This document shows, in pieces, positions 45,097 through 56,110 of a stretch of 64,000 bases of DNA. Within the stretch, counting starts at the first letter, position 1. Each line of letters starts with the position of its first letter. This DNA is from Curvularia sp. ZM96 (Eukaryota; Ascomycota; Dothideomycetes; Pleosporales; Pleosporaceae): the NCBI GenBank assembly GCA_022457065.1, contig JAJGBQ010000006.1, forward strand, positions 744,001-808,000, in the 5' to 3' direction. Below the pieces are notes generated by a model that made no database searches, had not been told where the DNA came from, and saw only the letters and a list, made by a program, of their open reading frames with translations. Position numbers and translations under genes: made by a program.

Positions 45097-48000
45097 CTCG
45101 GCAGAGATGAGATGCAACGGGCGAATGCAGCAGGTTCAGTCCGATGCAAGACGAGATGGAACGGCCGGCGCACGCGGGCGTTAAAGTGTGTTGATGGGCG
45201 TGGTGCAGTGGCTGTGCTCGTCGTTCATCCCGCGCGTTTGCATACAACTAACAGTACAACACCGGAATGGCCGGCGGCAGCGGGTGGGATGCAGGCGTCG
45301 ACGGCGTCTGGCTGCTCGCGCAATGATGGAAGCGGCGGGCGGAGGGGAGATGGGATGGATGCGAGCTGCGCGAGGGCGGAATAAGGAGACCAAGAGGGGC
45401 AGCCGTCCAAAATCACAAGAGATGGGGGGGAAAGGCACAGCGCACAGTCCGCCAAATAGCAGGCTCACCAGCCCAGCCATCCCCTGTGATCTCCTCGCGG
45501 GACCGAATAATTACGTCCAGCATGACAGCGCTAGCGAATCCAACGCCAATTGTTGATGAATTGCGCGCGCTGCATCCATCCCTCGCCCGGTATATTTGCT
45601 TGTACTTATCGCTGCCCATTTCCGCGCGCCCGGCCACCGCAGGCGTCGAGTCGCTCCTGCCCGCCCCCTCGTCCGCCGTCGTCGCCTTCTCCCCTCGCCG
45701 CGCCTCGCCTCTCCTCTCCCCTCCCCCTCTCCCTCTGCCCCCCTCCCTCTCGCAATCTCGAACCCTGCCGCACACACACAGTCCAGCCCCTCCCCCAACG
45801 CCTTGTCCATGTCCGACGCCCACATGCAGTGACGCCTGCTCCCCGGGTACTCCCTTAGTTGACGGGCTGGGCCCAATTGCAACATGGCAGACGCCTGTCC
45901 AATGATTCTGCTCGCAAGAGCCGCTTCCGGAGCATGGTTTCGCCGTACCACGCGCTGGCAGCGGAGTCGCCCTTCGCATCCACCACTTGTGGCACGACAT
46001 GGCAAAGAGGCGGTAAGAATCGCCAGCCGGCTTTTACCTCTTGAGTGAATAGTCTGCTGGGGCGCACTTCTCAGATGCAGGCCGAGCGCATGGAGCCTCA
46101 CCGCCTCACTCTGCGTTCCTGCGCCATTCACGTTGGCACCAACCCCAACAACACCCTCTCAGTCCTCGAGATACGCATGCCCTGCCCCTCGCTGGCCGCC
46201 CTGGTTGCGCCATGACGACGGCACGCCGGAAAAAAAACAAAAAAGGGGTGGCGGCGCGCCGCTGCCCCTCGCACACGGGGCCAACAAGATGACGCCAGAA
46301 GCAGCCCTCAGACTGGCACCATGGCCTGCTGTGTGGCTACGAGTAATTTCGAGACGATCGTCGGCTGCCCTCACTCGTTCCTGGAACTCTATCCATACCT
46401 CCGGGCCATGGTCCCGTTCCCCGGACCCACCGCGCCTGCTTAGTCTGGTCCACACATGCAGCACACGGCAACGAGGGCGTCGCCGAAGAGCCCATGCAAA
46501 CAAGCCATCGCGCGACCACACACGATGCTTTTTTGCCCATCTGCGTCGGCTTCGCAATCGCATCGGCCCATGGCGGCGAGCGTCCTGGGGCCTGCGTCAG
46601 ACCATCTTCTGCTGTGTACCACCATGATCAAGACAATACCAGGACCCCTCTGCCTGGGTTTCGGGTAAGCAGCAGCAGCGAAGCAGCGTCCGCTAGGATG
46701 CCCCGCTTGGATCGGGGATGTGCCTACTACATCCTGGAGCACATAGCGTCGGTCGCGGTCTGGCAAACGGCGTCGCCAACCATGTCCCGTCGTCGCCGTC
46801 GCCGTCGCCGCCTTCACCGTCAGACCGCGAGCCTTAGTCCTCGCGACACATGCCTTGTGCTAAGAGTCCCCCTCCATCTTGACGAGGGGCATGCATCGCT
46901 TCTGATGGAAGCCCCCCCGCGCTAGAACGCTTCACGTAATGCTTTAGAAGCGCAACGCGGCTTCGTGGTCGAGGTTTCATGTGGCATTACCTGGTCTGTT
47001 CGCGCACACGGACGCCATAGGGCCGCTACCGATCCGTCTGCGCCGTGAGGCAATTTCAAGGCAAACGACTAGAACTTGTTAGTGCTCAAGAACAGTGGCC
47101 AGCCGGACGACTGACCGCGTGTCATTCTGACGAGCGGGCTTGGTGATGTGCTGCGCTAGGTTTACGGAGTACTTGCGCCATGCTCTCATGAACACGCGTT
47201 GCTTTGACATGCTGCACAAAGTTCACGTACCGAGACCCTTACATGTGCAACGTCGCCGCAATCCTGCCGTGCTTACCATAGATGGAAGTTCTCGCTATCC
47301 CGTCATCTCTCAACATCCTTGATACCCCCCCAAAGTGACGGGCAGTATCATGATGAATTGGGTGACTGACCCACACACCACTCCGGCCCAGCGTCGCAGA
47401 ACCCAGAAGTCGACGCTTCCGCTTCCACGCGACAGATTAAGCAAAGTTGAGAATGGTGCCGGCCACTAAATTCCGCCATGATCATTCCGAGCTTCCATGG
47501 CGCCTTCGACGATGAGATGATGCTCGTGTCAGTCACCGCTAAAGGCTTCTTGGATTGACTTTTGCTTTGCAGCTCCGAGTCTTGCACACCCTCTTCACCA
47601 TCAGCGTCGACAAGTCAGTCTCACAGCTCATTGGGCGTCTCCTGACGGCTTGTGCAGCTGCAAGCAACGTTCGCGCACAAACAAAGGGTCAAGTCGCCGA
47701 GCGTCGCAAGTCGAGGACTGAATGGTCGCATACCAGCGACAAGTGGTACCATCCGTCGATTGCTCCGGCATCAGCCCGCAAAAGAGGCAACTCCCTCCCT
47801 GCCGTCCCCCGAGGATCACGTTTCATAGCGCATAGAGCAAGAATAGGCAACGAGTCAGGCATTGTTCTAGATGAATTGACATGTACTATGTGTACGGAAC
47901 GCCTGAGGTCCCCCGCTCTGTCTTTCTCTCGCTAGGCTGTTGGTTCGGCACCTGCATGCCGCGTACATACATATTACATACTACATACATACATACTGCA

Positions 48001-48825
48001 TCTCGCATACCAGCGGGGTTTGGCACGGTTCATGGACGCTGCCAGGCTATTCTTGGCCAAAGCACCAGACTACTTTGATGTGTATAGCCATGCTTCCGAC
48101 CGGCGTGGTCTGACAGACAACAAAGCTTACGCGACTTTGTTGGACCGGAGCCGGCGTCGACAAAGTCATGAACATGCAGCCGGCTCAGGGTTGTCGCTTA
48201 CCGTCTGGATAGATTGTGCGTATGCACAACATCGGCTGCAAGCCGGCTTCGCATTTAGACGTGCATGAATATGGTAGGTAGACCAGCCCGCAGGCGGCGG
48301 CGAGCGAGTGAGCATTCTATTCAGAGGATGGGGCCCGGGGCTTGACACATGGTTAGCTGCTTTTATCCCATAACCCAGCTCGCCACGTGACTTGTAGCAG
48401 CAGAGTCCCCACATTGGGGGGCCCTTCCACCGCTCACGACGCCTGCCCAGCGACCCGCCCTGGTGTTGCAGTCTCTTTCGCTCCCAAGCTCTCTTCCCTT
48501 TCGACCAAAACCATACCCGCGTGCAAGAGCCTGTCGTGAGAGTCTGTTCGCTGTGTGGCTCCGTTAGGCGCGAATGTAAGGCTCCTCATTCGCATGCCGG
48601 TCCCGCCCCTAGCCCAATTGCATGCCCTCACCCACCCCCGGCCAAAGCACACGGGCTACCCAACCCTCGAAAACGACCGCGTTGTAGTAAGACCAAGCGG
48701 CCCACTTTGCGACCCCTTCTGCTCTTGTCCCGGGTCGCAGTAGAGGGGCATCTCGCACCCGAGTGTGCGGACGTCGTTATTGCTCTCCTATACCGTCCCC
48801 CCTCGAACCGGTCGCGCCTTCCACC
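45097..48825. other. 3.7-kb non-coding interval between divergent regulatory genes
   Basis: This is the largest gene-free stretch, separating the divergent C2H2 factor and the RasGEF. It contains a C/T-rich tract at about 45640-45780, a (CGTCGC)-like trinucleotide tract near 46788-46815, an (ACAT)n microsatellite at about 47963-47998 and a CACGTG box near 48384. Many GC-driven frames exist, but none is convincing. Confidence 0.5.
47963..47998. repeat. Imperfect (ACAT)n microsatellite
   Basis: ACATACATATTACATACTACATACATACATACT-type tetranucleotide repetition is interrupted twice. There is no coding context. Confidence 0.8.
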
Positions 48826-51800
48826 ATGAACGGCTTCAGTGGCACCACCGACGCGGGCGGCATGTACGTCCGCGCCTTATACGACTACCAGGCCGACGAC
48901 CGCACCAGCTTGAGCTTCCGCACCGGCGACATAATCCAGGTCATCACACAGCTCGAGAGCGGATGGTGGGACGGAGTCATCCACGGCGTTCGTGGCTGGT
49001 TCCCCAGCAACTATTGCGCCGTCGTCCAGCGCCCCAGCGAAGAAATCGAAGAGGATCGAGACGCTGTCGACGCCGACGACGACACACGCTCCGCCAGCGG
49101 CGCAGAAGGCGACTATTCCGACGATGGCTCCCTCAGCGGCGGCAACGACACCATACTGCCCATCGAGCGCAACACCGGACCGCCCAACCAGGAGGAAGAG
49201 GCGGCCTTTTGGATCCCCCAAGCAACACCAGACGGAAGACTGTTTTACTTCAACACCCTGACCGGCGTAAGCACAATGGAGCTGCCCTTGGAGTCACCGG
49301 CTACCAACGAAAGCGGCCCGCGCAACCGCACCGATGTTTTCATTCCAGACATGTCGAGACCACCACCCGAGGTGTTGGCCTCAGGCTCCGGATACAACAT
49401 GGAAGACACGGACGACGAAACATCAGCATCTGACCTGGAAGGTCCAGGAACCATGGGCTCGTATAGCTCTCGTGTAAGTGTCAGTCTGCTCTCCCCCTTG
49501 TGTTTGTGCGAGCGTGCGCTCTGACTGTTCGTTACAGCAAAGACAGCGGTTGTCCGGTGGGCTCTCATCGGCTACCTCCATGGAGTCTATGAACGCAGGT
49601 TATCACAGCAGGTCTTACGACCAAAGCAACATGAGCTTTGCTGCATCTGCTGCAATGCCTCCTGCTGGTACGACGGCCACGTCCTTTGCACACAGCCCCG
49701 CGCTCAACGGTACCCATACACAATCACGAAAGTTTTACGACGATGACAACCCAGTGCCTCTCACTTGGAACAGAATGGTCGAGGACATGCGGCGCGCAGT
49801 GGAGCGATACAAACAAGCCATCAACAACAGCGACAGGTCCGAGTTCGTCAAGCGAGCTGAGGATATTTCGGACCACCTGCGGTTGTTGCTCGCAGCTGGC
49901 TCCGGCACAACTGACAACCACTCTGGCAACCCTTCCATCATATCCACTAACAAAGCGTTATACCCTCACTTCAGAGAGACTATGTCGCGGTTTTCAAAGC
50001 TCGTGCTGTCTTCACACATTGCTGCATCCGACTTTCCTCCGCCAGATTCCTACTCAAAATGTCTAAAAGAGGCAGAAGGCGTAATGAATGGTGTTTTTGG
50101 GTTTGTGGACGTAGCCCGCCAGCAGCGAGGAGAAGAAATACCCCGCATTGTGCCTGGGTTTGTGGTTGGCAGTAACATTGGTGGCAATTGGCAGAACAAT
50201 GGTGCAGATTCTCGGGACGTCAACACCTCAATGTATTCTGACCAAGAAGACCCTGAGCCTTCCTTTGTTGAGCCGACTCTCAAGCTAGACTCTCGTGTCC
50301 TTGAAAGACTGCAGGACGTCAAGAGGTTGATTGTTTCAAGCATTCGCCGCTTGGACGAGCACTTGGTGGTACGGGATACTGTCATCTCACTCCAGAAACA
50401 CCAGGAGATAGGCGACCATGTATGCAGTGCGGCAGGCAAGGTGCTCGAAGCATGCCGGCCGTGGATGTCGACCATTGAACAGATCAACCTCGCATCCTTG
50501 GACGCCGACGCTCAAGCATCACAGCTCAGCGAGTTCAGCATACAAAAGCAGAAGACTTATGATGTAGTCTCTGAGCTTGTGATAGCGTGTCAGGGAGTAG
50601 CAGCGCCTTTGGGAGACGAATGGGCTGAACTACGAGGAGACTCTCTTGAGGACCGAATCAACGCCGTACGAGCCGTCGCTCGAGAGCTCGAGTCGACTTG
50701 CACCCAGCAATATGCCGTGCTGCAGAATTTGTCAGAGAATATACCGTTGGATGATATCATCAACCGTTCAGATCCTCGGAGAAACACCGACAGCGAACTT
50801 CCCAGCCATGCTCGCATTCCATCTGGACCCGAAAGGCCGTTGCTTGGCAACATGCCTAAAGCAGACACATACAGCCCAGGGTCTTCTCTCGGCAACGATG
50901 ACACAAAGGTTGAGCCAATCCGTTCAGCCAACAGCAACAAGAAGCTCAAGGACTTCTTTGGTGAAGTACCGGTTCTTCCACAGCAGACCGTCGAAGAAAC
51001 ACCAGAATTCCTTAAGCTCGACCATGAGGGTGAGATTTCTTACGACCACAAGACCACACCGCCTCAGCTCAAGGGTGGTACTCTGGCAGGCCTTGTTGAG
51101 CAACTGACCCGCCACGACCGTTTGGACCCTGCCTTCAACAACACATTCCTCCTTACCTACCGATCCTTTACTACCGCTTCTGAACTTTTCGAGATGCTGG
51201 TCAAACGGTGGAGTATTCAACCACCGCATGGTCTAGCGAAAGAAGACTACCAGCACTGGGTAGACAAGAAACAAAAACCAATCAGGTTCCGTGTTGTAAA
51301 CATTCTCAAGAGTTGGTTTGATAACTACTGGATGGAGGGCAATGACGAAGAGGCACGAATCCTGATTCAACGGGTATACAACTTCGCAAAAGACCATGTA
51401 GCAACTACCAGCACCCCTGGAGCAGCACCCTTGATGACTTCGGTCGAGCAAAGATCTCGTGGACCGGACATGCCAACCAAACGATTAGTCCTTACCCTCA
51501 GTGCCCAGACACCACAGCCCATTCTCCCTAAGCACATGAAGAAACTGAAGTTCCTCGACATTGACGCAACCGAATTCGCTCGTCAACTCACAATCATCGA
51601 GTCTAGGCTATACGGCAAGATTCGTCCAACGGAATGCTTGAACAAGACGTGGCAAAAGAAACTTGCACCCGGCGAGCCCGATCCAGCCTCGAATGTCAAG
51701 GCTCTCATTCTCCATTCTAACCAGTTGACAAACTGGGTTGCACAGATGATTCTCACACAGCAAGATGTCAAACGCCGAGTGATTGTGATTAAACATTTTG

Positions 51801-52557
51801 TCAATGTAGCAGACGTAAGTCCACTTCACGTATTTCTGTACTACAGACGACTAACATGACACAGAAATGCCGGCAATTAAACAACTTCTCTACACTAACG
51901 TCCATCATCTCAGCTCTAGGTACTGCACCGATTCACCGTCTGAACAGGACCTGGAGTGCCGTCAACCAGCGCTCAATGGCTACATTGGAAAGCATGCGCA
52001 AACTCATGGGCAGCACCAAGAACTTTGCAGAGTACCGAGACACTCTGCATAGGGCAAACCCGCCCTGTATACCCTTTTTTGGTACGTGGTGTCTTTTTTT
52101 CAAAAACAACCCTAGCTCGGACTAACACGTACAAGGTGTCTATCTCACAGACTTGACATTCATCGAAGATGGTATCCCCTCGCTGATCAAACGCACCAAC
52201 CTCATCAACTTTGCCAAGCGCGCAAAGACGGCCGAAGTCATTCGCGACATCCAGCAGTACCAGAACGTGCCTTACCCACTGCAACCCGTTCCAGAGCTGC
52301 AAGAGTACATTCTGACGAACATGCAATCTGCCGGCGATGTGCATGAGATGTACGAAATGAGTCTGAGCGTGGAGCCAAGAGAACGCGAGGACGAAAAGAT
52401 TGCAAGGTACACCACCTACTTTTCTTTAGAACGTTCAAAGAGTATAACAGAGTACACTTGACGGAAAAGAGAAACATCGCGATATTTTGATGAGAAACAG
52501 GACGGGAGCTAACAAACATTTCTTCCTAGGCTTCTCTCCGAGAGCGGATTCTTGTAA
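48826..52557 (+). CDS. CDC25: SH3-domain Ras guanine-nucleotide exchange factor (Cdc25 type)
   Basis: Exons are 48826-49473, 49538-51814, 51865-52081, 52136-52406 and 52530-52557: 3441 nt and 1146 aa. The start was chosen for its CCACCATG context; an in-frame Met lies 21 codons upstream. An SH3 domain occupies residues 12-70 (ALYDYQADDRTSLSFRTGDII, GWWDGVIHGVRGWFPSNY). A WW-like segment follows at about 125-155 (FWIPQATPDGRLFYFNTLTG) with the second Trp replaced by Met. The RasGEF_N domain is at about 726-800 (LVEQLTRHDRLDPAFNNTFLLTYRSF), and the catalytic RasGEF domain runs from about 888 to 1120 (FARQLTIIESRLYGKI, FLDIDATEF, FFGVYLTDLTFIEDG). It loads GTP onto Ras upstream of cAMP signalling. 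The last exon is only 28 nt and encodes the conserved LLSESGFL end. Confidence 0.94.
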
Positions 52558-54319
52558 ACGACGGGAAAAAGAAAGAACGCAAAAGAAAACAACCAAAAAA
52601 ACAAAAGAATGTGTCCACGACGATGATACCCCCCCCTCTACTCCTCCTACTCATACGCCTCCTCGGCTTTTTTTTTCCATGTGTTGCGAGGAAAGAAAAG
52701 CTTCGCGTTGGGAAAAAGGTCTTGTTTGGATCTCAAGCGAACTTTTTTCTCTTCTTATCTTTGGGACGGCGTTTTTTATTATTATTATCAATGGTTGTAT
52801 ACTTGGGAGGCTGTTTGTGTGTCTTTATCTACTGTTTGATTGGGAAGGTTTTTTTCACTCGAAACCTTCTTCCTTGGGAACGCTCATCTATATCTATACC
52901 TCTTTTTGAACCCCTTAGCTCACAAGACACATACTTTTATTTATTTTTAACGAAGAAATGAAAAAGAGAGAGAGAGGAAGAGAGACAAAGTGAGCGTTTT
53001 GGGCGCGATTGGTCAAATTCTTTTTTTGAACACTGTGGAATCTTTTTTCTCGCTCTTGTGCTGGGATATCTTCATAGGGGTTTTGTGGTTTTACTTTGCT
53101 CCCTCTTGCTTCCTCTTTATTTATTCATCTCGTTACTTGGATTGTTATATATTCTCTCCTGTTGTCGTTGTAGTCGTTGTTGCTAGCGTGAAGGTGTAGG
53201 TAGTGGAGCGGAGTGGAGTGGAGTGGGGAGATTAGAGAGGCACACATAGAATGACTGAGTAAGAAGCGTTGGGGGAGAGAGTGGGAAGGAAAGAACGTAA
53301 TTTGCTTATTTTTCATCGACTTGCTCTCGCATTCATTGTTGCCTCGTGAACGCCCTGGAATTATCTATGACCATGCCTCCTACTACTAGTAATAATGACG
53401 ACGGTGACAGGGGGGTTTTTTTCCCGCATTCATCTGGATTCACATGGTTGGACGTCCCTTTTTGTATTCAGTTCAAGATGTTTCACATGTAGTTGAGCGT
53501 AAACGTGAGACTGGAGGATTTGGTTGTTGATTCGTTGTACTTGGTGCTGTGGGAGGGGGGCTCGGGTGTTGCATGTGTAGCTAGATGGATGTGCAAGTGG
53601 TGTGACATACTTTCACCCCAATTTCCGTTTCCTTTTACTGTTGGGTGATTTTTTACTGTTTTACCAACTGTTGTGAAGAAGGAAAAGAGAAAATTCATGT
53701 CTTTGGGGTTGCTTTGTTGGTGTGATTGTGCGAGATGAATAGGTTTATGTGCATGTAAGGAAGTACTTTCGTTGAATATCTTTGTTGCATCTCACCTAAC
53801 CATGTTATGTGTTTCTCTGGTCTTGGTGTTCTAGTTATTTCTGATATACTGGTGACCCAGAACAACACCTACACACAAGATACATAGGTCTTGGTCTTTC
53901 CACCTTTTTCTCTATGAGGTGAAGTGTTTTCTGTCGTTCTTGTCTTCCCAACGTATTAGCAGCTCGGGTGTGACAGTCACTCCCCCACATTGTACACAGA
54001 AATCTATACTCGCATATTCCCAACCAATACAGCGTTTATGAAAGCATTGGAGACCCTGATTTACATTTATACAACCTGTTCTTGTTTACCCGTGTTAGCG
54101 CGCGATTTAAAAAGGCCGCGTATGTGGAGAAGCGGTCCCCCTTTCAGAAGCGATCGTGTCCCATTGCGGGGACTTGGCAGTTGGTGCTCGTGAGTTGGGT
54201 CAATCCCTATGTGAGTCTCCGCTCGTATTCGAAGGGTCCAATGGAAGGAGAAGAGAAGCGGCCAAGTCTGCCATGCATACGGGCTTGGCAGCCTCGTTGT
54301 TTGCAGGCTGGCTAAACTA
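52558..54319. other. RasGEF 3' flank and transposon insertion target
   Basis: The stretch begins T-rich and G/A-rich (about 52900-53280), including GGAGT pentanucleotide repetition near 53200-53228. No gene was seen. The right boundary is the TA target duplication of the transposon. Confidence 0.5.
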
Positions 54320-54410
54320 AGCTCGGGCATATACTTTCCGGCCACATATGGTTTCCGGCCGCCCCACCCAAAGTAGCCACTCAACTCAAAGTCGTGATTT
54401 CTTCGACAAC
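54320..54410 (+). repeat. Left terminal inverted repeat of the transposon
   Basis: It matches the reverse complement of the right end, perfectly for 41 bp and then with scattered mismatches to about 90 bp. Confidence 0.92.
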
Positions 54411-54415
54411 AACAA

Positions 54416-56008
54416 TTATATTTGCCACTCATTACACATAGAGCTAAGAGTAAGCGCTGCCGCTTCTGCTGCTGCTTTTTCAGCTTCTTTTTCAGTTGAG
54501 ATAGTTGCCCGTTGTGCCTGTAGAGCTGCTGCTCGGTCAATAGCAGCCTTAATACTCTCAGCATTACTAAAGCGCTCATTTGGATTAACTTGAACTCGCT
54601 TTCGTACCCGAGTAATCTTATAGCTATCTAGTTGATACTTGAGTTGTTGATTTTGAGCTTCAAGCTGGGCAGCTCTAGTATTTGCCTCTGCAATAGCCTT
54701 ACCTGCTTTGCCAAGCACAAGCCGGGTGCTTCGTGAGAGAGATTCTGACAGTAGTAGCTGCTGCTGGGCCTTATGTAGAGCCTGTGAGCTCCGAGGGGTA
54801 TTGAAGACTTGTTCTGGTAGATCTTGGGCCCGACGGGCGACTGGCGGAGTAACTGGCCGGCCAGTCACTTGGGACGAGAGCAGCACAGCGTCTGGGTTGT
54901 ATGGGCAGAGCCCAGCAGCCCTCCAGCCAGCTCTAATTACGCGCTCTGATAGTCCTTCCGCTCTGGCTTTATTGTACGATATAACAAAGCGTTCTTTCTT
55001 TACTGGTGCTGCGTCGTCGAGCGCTGAGAGAGCTCGAATCTGATCACGATAGCGAGACTTGAGTACAGAGAAGGGAGCTAGATCTAGTGGCTGTAGCAAG
55101 TGAGAGGCATGCGCGGGAAGATACAGTAGCTGAATCCTATTGGTCCTACAGAGCCACATGAAGTCGATAGGCGTGTGGGAGCCATGGCCGTCAAGAAGGA
55201 GTAGTCGATATCCACCACTAGCAGGCGCAGTATTTGGCATGAAGATGCGCTGCAGCCACTCAAATCCGATTGAATTTGATGTCCATCCATTCTCTGAGGT
55301 AGTGTATAGCCAGTCTGGTGTACTAGTAGTTGGAAACCACGTAGTCTGAAGATGCTTGCCCTTAAAGACGACTAGGCACTGGAGCTTGGCGCCTGTGGCG
55401 GAGACGGTCTCAATAATTGATACCCACTCGCGATCCTCTAGAGACTTGACGTAAGCTTTCTTCTTTGAAGAGCTTGCGAGCACTCTAGCGTTCGTACATA
55501 CCCCTAGCGCTACTCCAGTCTCGTCCATATTCCATATATCTTCATACTGTATGCCTAGCTCTATACGTGTACGCTCAAAGAGCTCAAGAAAAGCTTTCAC
55601 AGTCTCGTAGTTGGCGCCAGTAGTACGTGCGTTCTCAATCTTTCGGCCGACTATCGACGCGACGCGTGGGTTACGGGCAACGAAGTGAGATACCCATAGT
55701 TGTCCAAGTAGTTGGTAGTCGCCGTTCATACGTAGAATTCTAGTAGCCATTTCTCGGACGCGTGGATGAGATGGCGGCCGTGCGCGTGAGTCTTCTTCTA
55801 GTATCCACTCTACTAGAAATTGCTCTTGCTCTGGAGTCAATCGCTGCTGGTTTTGGTGAGCTATCGCGTGTGGTTGTTGGCCTGCTCGACGGCCTTGTAG
55901 CGTTAATCGCGGGATTTTATGCCAACTCGCAGCTGCCCGCTCACTTTTAAAAATACCAGAATTAAGATCTGCGATAGCATTTTGTATAGCAAGCTCCCGT
56001 GGATCCAT
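54416..56008 (-). CDS. DDE transposase, pogo/Fot1-like
   Basis: The intact single-exon frame of 530 aa starts MDPRELAIQNAIADL, just inside the right inverted repeat, and stops just before the left one. The N-terminal helix-turn-helix (psq and CENP-B type) covers about residues 1-130: FKSERAAASWHKIPRLTLQGR, then LTPEQEQFLVEWILEED and LGQLWVSHFVARNP. The DDE catalytic core shows the three acidic blocks WNMDETGVALG, LLLLDGHGSHTPIDF and LLQPLDLAPF. A C-terminal coiled-coil-rich tail (ARAAQLEAQNQQLKYQLDSYK) and a basic stretch follow. It catalyses cut-and-paste transposition at TA sites. All catalytic residues are present and no frameshift or stop is visible. Confidence 0.95.
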   Translation of the reverse strand: MDPRELAIQNAIADLNSGIFKSERAAASWHKIPRLTLQGRRAGQQPHAIAHQNQQRLTPEQEQFLVEWILEEDSRARPPSHPRVREMATRILRMNGDYQLLGQLWVSHFVARNPRVASIVGRKIENARTTGANYETVKAFLELFERTRIELGIQYEDIWNMDETGVALGVCTNARVLASSSKKKAYVKSLEDREWVSIIETVSATGAKLQCLVVFKGKHLQTTWFPTTSTPDWLYTTSENGWTSNSIGFEWLQRIFMPNTAPASGGYRLLLLDGHGSHTPIDFMWLCRTNRIQLLYLPAHASHLLQPLDLAPFSVLKSRYRDQIRALSALDDAAPVKKERFVISYNKARAEGLSERVIRAGWRAAGLCPYNPDAVLLSSQVTGRPVTPPVARRAQDLPEQVFNTPRSSQALHKAQQQLLLSESLSRSTRLVLGKAGKAIAEANTRAAQLEAQNQQLKYQLDSYKITRVRKRVQVNPNERFSNAESIKAAIDRAAALQAQRATISTEKEAEKAAAEAAALTLSSMCNEWQI

Positions 56009-56020
56009 ATTGAAAGCGTG

Positions 56021-56110
56021 GTGTTGGAAAAATCACAAGTTTGAGTTGGGTGGCTATTTTGGGTGGGGTGGCCGGAAACCATATGTGGCCGGAAAGTATA
56101 TGCCCGAGCT
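56021..56110 (-). repeat. Right terminal inverted repeat of the transposon
   Basis: It is the reverse complement of the left end. The differences from it are mainly C/T and G/A transitions. Confidence 0.92.

Larger units (their letters stand above)
54320..56110 (-). mobile_element. Complete pogo/Fot1-like (Tc1-mariner superfamily) DNA transposon
   Basis: The 1791-bp element is bounded by inverted repeats of about 90 bp whose first 41 bases are identical (starting AGCTCGGGCATATACT). Both ends are flanked by TA, the expected target-site duplication for this superfamily, at 54318-54319 and 56111-56112. The single gene fills the interior on the minus strand with an uninterrupted transposase. There is no obvious sign of RIP inside the coding region, so it may be recently inserted or still autonomous. 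It sits in the long spacer between the RasGEF and GH16 genes. Confidence 0.93.

Noticed and set aside
45486..46627. Several 100-200 codon frames on both strands
   Set aside because: All are products of a C/T-rich, stop-poor tract and overlap each other antiparallel.
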